Positions 16,764 to 24,724 of a DNA stretch of 64,000 bases are shown here, one piece after another (position 1 is the first letter of the stretch; each line of letters begins with the position of its first letter). This stretch comes from Actinocorallia populi (GTDB lineage Bacteria > Actinomycetota > Actinomycetes > Streptosporangiales > Streptosporangiaceae): the NCBI RefSeq assembly GCF_002995495.1, contig NZ_PVZV01000003.1:62001-126000 (forward strand). The letters run 5' to 3'. Under the pieces are notes generated by a model. That model was not told where the DNA came from. It ran no database searches and saw nothing but the letters and a program-made list of their open reading frames with translations. A program made the position numbers and the translations under genes.

Positions 16764-17321
16764 TCAGGACGGCGCCGGGGCGGGCTCCGCCGGATCGTCG
16801 GCGGCGAGCGGCCGGAGCTCGGTGGAGCGGGACAGGTGGACGGTCTTCCCCGTGGCGTCGCCGAGCCACAGCCGGCGGCCCTCCTGCAGGCCGAACAGGG
16901 CCGGCTGCTCGTGGCAGACGGCCTGGCCGGTGGTGAAGCGGATCTCGACACGGGCCCACTCCAGCAACCAGGCGGGTTCCTCGCCCCGGGTCTCCAGCCG
17001 GAGGTAGACCGGGTGCTCCCCGTTCCGCCAGGCGAAGGGCGGGGTGCGCGGATCGTTGCCGTCGGGCTCCTGGACGTTGGCCTCTTCGCCGAGCACGAAG
17101 GTGGTGCGGGCGCCTCGCGCGAGGTCGTTCTCATCGATGTGCAGGACGAACTCGCGTCCGGCCAGGCCCAGGTACAGGCGGCTGCGGCTGTCGGCGTGGA
17201 GGGCGTCGGCCGTCCAGATCACCGCCCGGACCTGCTGGATCTCCACGGCTTCCGGGGGCGCGGGCGGCGGGCCGTCCTCCCGGCCTGGCAGGCGGAAGCG
17301 GGGTTTGACGTAAGCGGTCAT
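16764..17321 (-). CDS. PLAT/LH2-like beta-sandwich protein (tentative), unknown function
   Basis: 185 residues, no signal peptide or membrane segment. The middle (about 25-135) reads like a PLAT-type sandwich: RAVIWTADALHADSRSRLYL, GREFVLHIDENDLARG, TTFVLGEEANVQEPDGND and PVYLRLETRGEEPAWLLEW. Family assignment rests on this pattern memory only. C-terminal part is Pro/Ala-rich. It follows the trefoil-like gene at 17888 with a 39-base gap, so the two are probably co-transcribed and may act as a pair. Substrate or partner unknown. Confidence 0.55.
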   Translation of the reverse strand: MTAYVKPRFRLPGREDGPPPAPPEAVEIQQVRAVIWTADALHADSRSRLYLGLAGREFVLHIDENDLARGARTTFVLGEEANVQEPDGNDPRTPPFAWRNGEHPVYLRLETRGEEPAWLLEWARVEIRFTTGQAVCHEQPALFGLQEGRRLWLGDATGKTVHLSRSTELRPLAADDPAEPAPAPS

Positions 17322-17360
17322 GGTCGTCCTTCCTGAGGCGCGGGCACGGGGCGGGGCCGC

Positions 17361-17888
17361 TCACGCCTCGGGGGCGTCGCCGATCCGCCAGATGTGGCCG
17401 ATGGCCGGCTCGTCCAGCCACATCCGGGTGGGCTTGACGTAGACGTCACCGGTCTGTATGCCGAAGTACGGACCGAGCGCGTAGCGGGGGAACATCACCG
17501 GCACGATCACGTAGCTGCCGCCCGTCCCCAGGGAGGGCACGAGATGCCAGCGCTGCTGCTCCTGCAGGGCGGCGCTGCGCTCCCGCAGCCGCGGGTGGTC
17601 GTTGGGAACGGTGGAGGCGGTCAGGACGTGGCGGCGGTGGCCGCTTTCGATCCGGTAGGTGCCCGCGTCGTCGGCCGCGATGTACCAGCGGTGCCCGGCC
17701 ACGGCCACGTCGGTCCGCAGGGCGTCCTCGTTCCAGATCTGGATGGCCTCGCCGATGTTGTCGTTGTAGTTGTCGGTGAACAGGTAGCCGCCGGTCACAT
17801 CGTGGACGATCATCTTGACGCCGTCGGTCAGCGCCTCCCGGGAGCCGGAGATCGAGGTCTGCGGGGTGCGGATGTCGGCGTGGGGCAT
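17361..17888 (-). CDS. Small beta-rich protein, possibly beta-trefoil lectin-like, unknown function
   Basis: 175 residues without signal peptide. Repeating aromatic/Gly pattern with QW-type segments (AIQIWNEDALRTDVAVAGHRWYIA, EQQRWHLVPSLGTGGSYVIVPV, IGHIWRIGDA) suggests three beta-trefoil-like lobes, but I cannot assign a family firmly. First gene of a two-gene unit with the PLAT-like protein. A perfect inverted repeat lies 15 bases upstream of its start, so it is probably tightly controlled. Confidence 0.5.
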   Translation of the reverse strand: MPHADIRTPQTSISGSREALTDGVKMIVHDVTGGYLFTDNYNDNIGEAIQIWNEDALRTDVAVAGHRWYIAADDAGTYRIESGHRRHVLTASTVPNDHPRLRERSAALQEQQRWHLVPSLGTGGSYVIVPVMFPRYALGPYFGIQTGDVYVKPTRMWLDEPAIGHIWRIGDAPEA

Positions 17889-17902
17889 GGACCCTCCCTT
17901 TG

Positions 17903-17921
17903 TCAGAACACGACGTTCTGA
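17903..17921. promoter_or_regulatory. 7-5-7 inverted repeat upstream of the trefoil/PLAT pair
   Basis: TCAGAAC-ACGAC-GTTCTGA immediately upstream of the start at 17888. Candidate operator or 5' UTR hairpin. No cognate regulator is adjacent. The rest of the 205-base gap to 18093 shows only a possible -10 box TATAGG read on the minus strand near 17995. Confidence 0.5.
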
Positions 17922-18093
17922 TCGTCACCCGTTACCTTCCGCGACGCCCCAGGTCCGGAACCTCGACGATCACGAGAGCCCCCTTGCCCCGCCTATAGCA
18001 AATCGTGACCCTTCGGATACTCTGGGTAAGGAGAAGTCGAGCCGGCACGGTGCTGGGCCGTTCCCCGGCCGCGGGCCGGGGAACGGCGGTCGG

Positions 18094-18849
18094 TCAGCGG
18101 GGTTTCCTGCGGTCGAGGAAGGCGAGCATGGCCTCGCGGGCGCCGTCGGAGGCGAACAGGCGGGCCGAGAGGGCGGCCGTCTCGTCGGCGCCGGTGTCGA
18201 TGTGTTCGATGAGCTCCTTGTTGAGCAGCTTCTTGGTCTCGCGCAGGCCCTGGGGGTGGCCCTTCGCGAGGGAGGCGCAGAGTCCGGCGATCTCGGTGTC
18301 GAGATCCTCCTCCATGACCGCCCGGGTGACCAGGCCGTTGTCCGCGGCCTCCGTTCCGGTGAAGAGGGAACCGGAAAGGAACGTCATGGCGGCCGACCGG
18401 GAGGACATGCGCGGCAGCAGCACCAGGGAGATGACCGCGGGGGCCAGGCCCAGGCGGACCTCGGTCAGCGCGAACGTCGCGTCGTGGGCGGCGACGACGA
18501 TGTCGCAGGCGCCGACGATGCCGATGCCGCCGGCGCGGACGGCTCCGGAGACCCGCGCCACGACGGGCTTGTCGAGCGTGGTGATCCGGCGCAGCAGGGC
18601 GATCAGGCCGCGGGCGCCCTCCTCCATGCTCCCGCCCGCGGCCTCCGACAGGTCCGCGCCCGAGCAGAACACCGGGCCCTCCTGCCGGATGACCACGACG
18701 CGGACGCCGGGGTCGGCCTCGGCGCGGTCCAGGGCCTCGGACAACTCCGAGACGAGCTGTCGGGAGAGGGCGTTGCGGTTGTGCGGGCTGTCCAGCACCA
18801 CCGTGGCGACCGCGTCGGCGGCGGAGTAGTGCACGAGCTCGTCGGGCAT
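18094..18849 (-). CDS. Enoyl-CoA hydratase/isomerase family protein
   Basis: 251 residues from ATG 18849 (AAAGGAA upstream). Crotonase fold: SPHNRNALSRQLVSEL, oxyanion-hole segment FCSGADLSEA, VSGAVRAGGIGIVGACDIVVA and TEVRLGLAPAVIS. It hydrates or isomerises an unsaturated acyl-CoA. In place of one usual catalytic Glu the segment reads AGGIGIVGACD; the second site TEVRLGLAPA keeps a Glu. Last gene of the seven-gene acyl-CoA operon; by position it could hydrate the carboxylated enoyl-CoA, like AtuE or LiuC. Confidence 0.87.
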   Translation of the reverse strand: MPDELVHYSAADAVATVVLDSPHNRNALSRQLVSELSEALDRAEADPGVRVVVIRQEGPVFCSGADLSEAAGGSMEEGARGLIALLRRITTLDKPVVARVSGAVRAGGIGIVGACDIVVAAHDATFALTEVRLGLAPAVISLVLLPRMSSRSAAMTFLSGSLFTGTEAADNGLVTRAVMEEDLDTEIAGLCASLAKGHPQGLRETKKLLNKELIEHIDTGADETAALSARLFASDGAREAMLAFLDRRKPR

Positions 18850-18872
18850 GGGATTCCTTTCCGGGCCGCCGG

Positions 18873-20036
18873 TCAGTAGCTCTTGGGCAGGCCGAGGGTG
18901 TGCATGGCCACGAAGTTGAGGATCATCTCGCGTGAGACGGGCGCGATGCGGCCGAGCCGGGCGGCCAGCAGGATCGTGCCCAGGCCGTACTCGGAGGCGA
19001 GCCCGTTGCCGCCGTGGGTGTGCACGGCGACGTCGGTGGCGTTGCAGGCGAGTTCCCCGGCGGCGTACTTGGCCATGTTGGCGTACTCCCCCGCCGCGAA
19101 GTCGTCTCCGGCGTCGTACAGCGCCGCGGCCTTCTGGGTCAGCAGCTTCGCCTGCTCCAGCTCGATCTTGATCTTCGCCAGGGGGTGCGCGACGGCCTGG
19201 TGGGTGCCGATGACGTCCTTCCACACCTGGCGCGTCTTGGCGTACTCGACGGCCTTGTCCAGCGCGTAGCGCGCCATGCCGATGGAGAAGGCCGCGCCCA
19301 TGATGCGCTCGGGGTTGAGCCCGGCGAAGAGCTGGCCGAGCCCGGCGTCCTCGTGGCCGACGAGGGCCTCGGCGGGCAGGCTCACCTCGTCGAGGAACAG
19401 GTTGAACTGCTTCTCGGGCGAGACGATGTCCATCGGGATGTGCTGGTACTCCAGGCCGGGAGCGTCGGTGGGCACCAGGAACAGGGCGGGCTTGAGCTTG
19501 CCCGTCCGCGCGTCCTCGGTGCGGGCCACCACGAGCACCGTCTGCGCCTCGTCGACGCCGGAGATGTAGGTCTTGCGGCCGGTGAGCAGCCACCTGTCAC
19601 CGTCGCGCCGGGCGGTCGTGGTGATCTGGTGGGCGTTGGAACCGGCGTCGGGCTCGGTGATCGCGAACGCCGCGGTGGTGGACCCGTCGGCGATGCCGGG
19701 CAGCCACTGCCGCTTCTGCTCCTCGGTGCCGCACCGCGCGATGATCGTGCCGACGATCGCGGGCGACACCACCATGAGCAGCAGCGGCGCCCCGGCCGCG
19801 GCGGCCTCCTCCAGGACGGCCGACAGGTCCGCGATGCCGCCGCCTCCGCCGCCGTACTCCTCGGGGATGGAGACCCCGAGGTAGCCGTGGCGGCCCATGT
19901 CCTGCCAGAGCTCGGTGGTCTTCCCTCCGGATCGCGACTTGGCCTCGATGTACTCGCGGCCGTAGGAGGCGGCGAGCCTGCGCACCGCCTCGCGCAGTGC
20001 GAGCCGCTCTTCAGGTTCGGTGAACATCGTCGTCAT
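18873..20036 (-). CDS. Acyl-CoA dehydrogenase
   Basis: 387 residues. FAD enzyme oxidising acyl-CoA to trans-2-enoyl-CoA. Family segments: AFAITEPDAGSNAHQ, WLLTGRKTYISG, LNPERIMGAAFSIGMARYALDKAVEYAKTRQ and VHTHGGNGLASEYGLG. The Glu of NPER fits the base position used by isovaleryl-type members; the common C-terminal YEGT motif is absent and replaced by APVSREMILNFVAMHTLGLP, as in some branched- or terpenoid-acyl dehydrogenases. Its start overlaps the carboxylase stop (ATGA at 20033). Confidence 0.9.
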   Translation of the reverse strand: MTTMFTEPEERLALREAVRRLAASYGREYIEAKSRSGGKTTELWQDMGRHGYLGVSIPEEYGGGGGGIADLSAVLEEAAAAGAPLLLMVVSPAIVGTIIARCGTEEQKRQWLPGIADGSTTAAFAITEPDAGSNAHQITTTARRDGDRWLLTGRKTYISGVDEAQTVLVVARTEDARTGKLKPALFLVPTDAPGLEYQHIPMDIVSPEKQFNLFLDEVSLPAEALVGHEDAGLGQLFAGLNPERIMGAAFSIGMARYALDKAVEYAKTRQVWKDVIGTHQAVAHPLAKIKIELEQAKLLTQKAAALYDAGDDFAAGEYANMAKYAAGELACNATDVAVHTHGGNGLASEYGLGTILLAARLGRIAPVSREMILNFVAMHTLGLPKSY

Positions 20037-21988
20037 GCGTCCTCCTCGACTCGTGCCAGCACGTCCCCTGCGGCGACCTGCTGCCCCGCCTGTACTTCGA
20101 TCGCGGCCACCACGCCGTCGGCGGGCGCTGTGACGTTGTGCTGCATCTTCATCGCCTCGAGCACGAGGATGACCTGGCCGGCGCGCACGGTGTCGCCGGC
20201 CAGGGCCCGTACCGCGACGACGCTGCCGGGCATCGGCGCCAGCAGCGATCCGGCCGCCACCCGGGCGGCGGGGTCGGTGAAGCGCGGTCGCCTGACCAGC
20301 GCCAGATGGCCGAGGACGGAGTCGACCTCGTACCGGTCCCCTCGGATGTTCACGGTGAACGGCAGACGGACGCCGCCGTGCTCCAGGACCACCGTGGTGC
20401 CCCGTACTTCGACCACGCGGATCGCGCCGTCCGCCGACGTGTAGCCGTCGCGCCCGCCGTGCCATTCGACGGTCAGCCGGTCGAAGACGGTGCGCTGCGG
20501 CTGCGAGACCACGTTGCGCCAGCCCGCGGGGACACCGCGTTGGACGGGTGAGCGGCCCCGCCGGGCCTCCGTGTCGGCCGCCACCGCGGCCAGACCGGCC
20601 AGCCGCAGCCCCTGCTCGTCGTACCCGTTACGGGTGAGCTCACCGAGATCGGCACCGTCGAGGTACGTCGTGTGCATGTCCCCCGCGACGAAGACCGGGT
20701 CGCGCAGCAGGTTCACCAGCAGGTCGCGGTTCGTGTGGACGCCGTGGACGGTCGCCCGTTCGAGCGCTCCGGCCAGGCGGCGCAGGGCCTGTTCCCGGTC
20801 GGGAGCCCAAGCGACGACCTTGGCGACCATGGCGTCGTAGAAGGTGCCGATCTCCGAGCCCGCCTCGACGCCGCTGTCCAGGCGAAGGCCGTACGCCGGA
20901 GGATTGTCGAAGCACGCCGTGACACCGGGAACGTCGAGCGCGGTGAGCGTCCCGCTCTGCGGCTGGTAGTCCTGGGCGGGGTCCTCGGCATAGAGCCGCA
21001 CCTCGACGGCGTGGCCGCGGGGCTCCGAAGTGTTCGCGGGGAGCAGGCCGCCCAGCGCCGCGCCCTCCGCCACCGCGATCTGCAGTGCGACGAGGTCGAG
21101 GCCGGTCACGCATTCGGTCACGGGGTGCTCGACCTGAAGGCGCGTGTTCATCTCCAGGAAGAAGAACCGGTCGCCGTCGAGGAGGAATTCGACGGTGCCC
21201 GCGCCGACGTACCCGATCGCCTCACCGGCGGTACGGGCCGCCTCGTGCAGCGCCGCGCGGACGGTGTCGGCGAGCCCGGGAGCGGGCGCCTCCTCGACGA
21301 CCTTCTGGTGCCGCCGCTGCAACGAGCAGTCCCGGTCGCCGAGGACCACGACCGTCCCGTGGGTGTCGCCGAGGATCTGCACCTCGACGTGGCGGCCGCG
21401 TTCGACGTACGGCTCGCAGAAGACCGTCGGGTCGCCGAAGGCGCCGGCCGCCTCGCTCGACGCCAGCCGGACGCTCTCCGCCAGGCCTGCCATCGTGCGG
21501 ACGACCCGCATTCCGCGGCCTCCCCCGCCGCTGCTCGCCTTGACGAGGACGGGCAGGTCGGCCTCGGTGATGGCCGACGGATCGAGCTCGGCCAGCACGG
21601 GGACGCCCGCGGCGTGCATGAGCCGCTTGGCCTCCACCTTGGTGGCCATCGCGTCCATCGCCTGGGGCGTCGGGCCGATCCAGACGAGACCGCTCTTGAT
21701 GACGGCGCGGGCGAAGTCGGCGTTCTCGGAAAGGAAGCCGTAGCCGGGGTGGACCGCGTCGGCGCCGCTGCTGACGGCGGCCGCGAGGACGCGGTCGGCG
21801 TCGAGGTAGGTCTCCGACGGCGCGTCACCCGGCAGAAGTACGGCGAGGTCGGCTTCGGCGGCGAACGGCATCGCGGCGTCGGCGTCGGAGTGCACCGCGA
21901 CGGTCCGGATGCCGAGCGTGCGGCACGTGCGGAAGACACGTCGGGCGATCTCGCCGCGGTTGGCGACGAGGAGACGGGTGATGGTCAT
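20033..21988 (-). CDS. Acyl-CoA carboxylase alpha subunit (biotin carboxylase + biotin carrier)
   Basis: 651 residues. Biotin carboxylase domain about 1-450: LLVANRGEIARRVFRTCR, GYGFLSENADFARA, ATP loop KASSGGGGRGMRVV, FLEMNTRLQVEHPVTE. C-terminal biotinyl domain (about 580-651) with EAMKMQHN, the lysine being biotinylated. With the beta subunit it carboxylates an acyl-CoA using bicarbonate and ATP; candidates are methylcrotonyl-, geranyl- or propionyl/acetyl-CoA. Seven bases separate it from the beta gene upstream. Confidence 0.93.
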   Translation of the reverse strand: MTITRLLVANRGEIARRVFRTCRTLGIRTVAVHSDADAAMPFAAEADLAVLLPGDAPSETYLDADRVLAAAVSSGADAVHPGYGFLSENADFARAVIKSGLVWIGPTPQAMDAMATKVEAKRLMHAAGVPVLAELDPSAITEADLPVLVKASSGGGGRGMRVVRTMAGLAESVRLASSEAAGAFGDPTVFCEPYVERGRHVEVQILGDTHGTVVVLGDRDCSLQRRHQKVVEEAPAPGLADTVRAALHEAARTAGEAIGYVGAGTVEFLLDGDRFFFLEMNTRLQVEHPVTECVTGLDLVALQIAVAEGAALGGLLPANTSEPRGHAVEVRLYAEDPAQDYQPQSGTLTALDVPGVTACFDNPPAYGLRLDSGVEAGSEIGTFYDAMVAKVVAWAPDREQALRRLAGALERATVHGVHTNRDLLVNLLRDPVFVAGDMHTTYLDGADLGELTRNGYDEQGLRLAGLAAVAADTEARRGRSPVQRGVPAGWRNVVSQPQRTVFDRLTVEWHGGRDGYTSADGAIRVVEVRGTTVVLEHGGVRLPFTVNIRGDRYEVDSVLGHLALVRRPRFTDPAARVAAGSLLAPMPGSVVAVRALAGDTVRAGQVILVLEAMKMQHNVTAPADGVVAAIEVQAGQQVAAGDVLARVEEDA

Positions 21989-21995
21989 CGCGGCC

Positions 21996-23585
21996 TCACA
22001 TCCGGAAGACGCCGTAGCGCGTGGTGCCCTCGTAGGGCTCGGTGTCGATGACGGACAGGCAGATGCCCAGGACGGTGCGGGTGTCGCGCGGGTCGATGAT
22101 CCCGTCGTCGTACAGCATTCCGGAGAGCACGAACGGGAGGCTCTGCTCCTCGACCATCGCCTCGACCATCTCCCGCATCCCGGCGTCGGCCTCCTCGTCG
22201 AAGGGCAGGCCCCTGGACTCGGCCGCGGCGCGCGAGACGATCGAGAGCACGCCCGCCAGCTGCTGCGGGCCCATGACCGCCGACTTGGCGTTCGGCCAGG
22301 TGAACAGGAACCTCGGGTCGTAGGCGCGGCCGTTCATGCCGTAGTTGCCGGCGCCGTACGACGCGCCGATCAGCACCGACAGGTGCGGCACCTTCGAGTT
22401 GGAGACGGCGTTGATCATCGCCGCGCCGTGCTTGATGATCCCGCCCTGCTCGTACTTCGCCCCGACCATGTAGCCGGTGGTGTTGTGGAGGAACAGCAGC
22501 GGGGTGCCGGACTGGTTGGCCAGCTGGATGAACTGCGCGGCCTTCTGCGCCTCCTCGCTGAACAAGACGCCCTGGGCGTTGGCGAGGATGCCGACCGGGC
22601 GGCCGTGGATCCGCGCCCAGCCGGTGACCAGCGAGGAGCCGTAGAGCGGCTTGAACTCGTCGAACGGCACCTCGTTGCCGGGGCCCGTGCCGTCGACGAT
22701 GCAGACGATGACGTCGCGCGGGTCGAACGGCTCCTTCAGGTCGGTCGGGATCAGGTCGAGCAGGGTCTCGGGGTCTTCGGCGGGCTCGGCGTACCCCGCG
22801 GGCTCGGGCCGTGCCTTGCGCCGGTTGAGCCGCGCCACGATGCGGCGGCCGATCCTGATGGCGTCGTGCTCGTCCTCGGCGAGGTAGTCGGCGAGGCCGG
22901 AGGTGCGGGCGTGCATCTCGGCGCCGCCGAGGGTCTCGTCGTCGGACTCCTCACCGGTGGCCATCTTCACCAGAGGCGGGCCGGCCAGGAAGACCTTGGC
23001 CTGGTTCCTGACCATCACGGTGTAGTCCGACAGGCCCGGCACGTAGGCGCCTCCGGCGGTGGAGTTGCCGAAGACCAGCGCGACCGTCGGCTGCTTGCGG
23101 GCGCTGGCGCGGGTGAGGTCGCGGAACAGCCTGCCGCCGGGGATGAAGATCTCCTTCTGCGTGGGCAGGTCCGCGCCGCCGGACTCGACCAGCGAGATCG
23201 TGGGGAGCCCGTTCTCCTCGGCGATCTGCGCGGCCCGGAAGAGCTTGCGCAGCGTCCACGGGTTGGAGGCCCCGCCCTTCACGGTCGGGTCGTTGGCGGT
23301 GATCACGCATTCCACGCCCTCGACCACGCCGATGCCGCAGACCACGCTGGCACCGACGGTGAAGTCCGAGCCCCACCCGGCCAGCGGGGAGAGTTCGAGG
23401 AACGCCGAGCCCTCGTCGACCAGCAGCTCGATCCGCTCGCGGGGCAAGAGCTTGCCGCGCCCGCGGTGGCGGGCCGCGTACTTCTCGCCGCCGCCCGCGA
23501 CGGCCTTGGCGTGCTCGGCGTCGAGTTCGGCGAGCTTGGCCAGCATCGTCTCCCGCCGCGACGGCGGCTCCACCGCGCCGGTCAT
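21996..23585 (-). CDS. Acyl-CoA carboxylase beta subunit (carboxyltransferase)
   Basis: 529 residues, ATG 23585 within an ATGA overlap. Carboxyltransferase N- and C-domains: GWGSDFTVGASVVCGIGVVEG, LPTISLVESGGADLPTQ, FGNSTAGGAYVPGLSDYTVMV, LLFLHNTTGYMVGAKYEQGGIIKHGAAMI, IGASYGAGNYGMNGRAYDPRFLFTWPN. The NTTGYMVG and AGNYGMNGRAYDP signatures are closest to methylcrotonyl/geranyl-CoA carboxylase beta subunits rather than propionyl-CoA carboxylase. Confidence 0.92.
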   Translation of the reverse strand: MTGAVEPPSRRETMLAKLAELDAEHAKAVAGGGEKYAARHRGRGKLLPRERIELLVDEGSAFLELSPLAGWGSDFTVGASVVCGIGVVEGVECVITANDPTVKGGASNPWTLRKLFRAAQIAEENGLPTISLVESGGADLPTQKEIFIPGGRLFRDLTRASARKQPTVALVFGNSTAGGAYVPGLSDYTVMVRNQAKVFLAGPPLVKMATGEESDDETLGGAEMHARTSGLADYLAEDEHDAIRIGRRIVARLNRRKARPEPAGYAEPAEDPETLLDLIPTDLKEPFDPRDVIVCIVDGTGPGNEVPFDEFKPLYGSSLVTGWARIHGRPVGILANAQGVLFSEEAQKAAQFIQLANQSGTPLLFLHNTTGYMVGAKYEQGGIIKHGAAMINAVSNSKVPHLSVLIGASYGAGNYGMNGRAYDPRFLFTWPNAKSAVMGPQQLAGVLSIVSRAAAESRGLPFDEEADAGMREMVEAMVEEQSLPFVLSGMLYDDGIIDPRDTRTVLGICLSVIDTEPYEGTTRYGVFRM

Positions 23586-24724
23586 GAGGTGTATCCCAGC
23601 AGCTTGGCGGCGAGGTCGGTGAGCACTTCGGTCGCGCCCCCTCCGATGGGCAGGATCCGGGCGTCGCGGTAGTGCCGCTCCACCTCGGTCCCGTGCATGT
23701 AGCCCGTTCCGCCGTGCAGCTGGACGGCCTGGTCGCACACGTACGTCGCGCACTCGACGGCGGTCTGCTTGGCCAGGCAGGCCTCGGCGATGACCTCGGC
23801 GCTGGAGCCCGCGGCCGTGTACCTCTCGACGACCGCGTGCGTGTAGGCCTTGGCGACCTCCACCTGCCGGTGCATCTCGACCAGCTTGTGGCGCACGACC
23901 TGACGCCTGACCAGCGGCTCGCCGAAGGTCTGGCGCTGCCGGCAGTACTCGGCGGCGAGCGCGAGCGAACGGGCGGCGATGCCGTAGGCGTGCACGGCGA
24001 GACCGATCCGCTCCACGACGAACTGCTCGGCGATGTACAGGAACCCGGCGTTCTCCTCGCCGACCAGGTTGGCCACGGGGACGCGCACGTCCACGAAGGA
24101 CAGCTCGGCGGTGTCGGAGCAGTGCCAGCCCATCTTGGCCAGCGAACGGTCGACGGTGAAGCCGGGGGTGTCCTTGTCGATGACCAGCAGGCTGACGCCA
24201 CCGGAGCCGGGACCGCCGGTGCGGACCGCGGTGGTGACGAAGTCCGCGCGCACGCCGGAGGTGATGAACGTCTTGGACCCGTTGACGACGTAGTGGTCGC
24301 CGTCGCGCACCGCGGTGGCGCGCAGGCCGCCGACGTCGGAACCGCCACCGGGTTCGGTGATGCCGAGCGCGCCGATCATCTCTCCCGCCAGCGTCGGGCG
24401 GACGTAGCGGTCGACGAGTTCGGGCGAGCCGTGGGCGGCGATGTGGGGAAGCGCGATGCCGTGGGTGAACAGGGCCGCCATCAGCCCCGAGGACGCGCCC
24501 TCGGAGAGCATCCCCTCGTCGAGCGCCACCTTGTCGGCGAGCGTGCCGCCCTCGCCGCCGACCTCCTCGGTGAAGCCGACGCCGAGAACGCCCTGCTTGG
24601 CCGCGGCCAGGTGCAGCGGGCGGGGGATCTCGCCGGCGTCCTCCCACCGCTGCAGGCGGGGGGCGACCTCGCGGCGGACGAACTCCGCGCCGAGGTCGAA
24701 GAGCGCTTGCCGTTCCGGGTTCAC
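23582..24724 (-). CDS. Acyl-CoA dehydrogenase (isovaleryl/citronellyl-like)
   Basis: 380 residues from GTG 24724, which overlaps the next stop as GTGA. Typical segments: GALGITEPGGGSDVGGLRA, VVNGSKTFITSGVRADF, FVVERIGLAVHAYGIAARSL (Glu of VER is the likely base), YRDARILPIGGGATEVLTDL. Second dehydrogenase of the operon and of a different subfamily from the one at 18873; sequential oxidation of a branched chain would need two. Substrate not determined from sequence. Confidence 0.9.
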   Translation of the reverse strand: MNPERQALFDLGAEFVRREVAPRLQRWEDAGEIPRPLHLAAAKQGVLGVGFTEEVGGEGGTLADKVALDEGMLSEGASSGLMAALFTHGIALPHIAAHGSPELVDRYVRPTLAGEMIGALGITEPGGGSDVGGLRATAVRDGDHYVVNGSKTFITSGVRADFVTTAVRTGGPGSGGVSLLVIDKDTPGFTVDRSLAKMGWHCSDTAELSFVDVRVPVANLVGEENAGFLYIAEQFVVERIGLAVHAYGIAARSLALAAEYCRQRQTFGEPLVRRQVVRHKLVEMHRQVEVAKAYTHAVVERYTAAGSSAEVIAEACLAKQTAVECATYVCDQAVQLHGGTGYMHGTEVERHYRDARILPIGGGATEVLTDLAAKLLGYTS

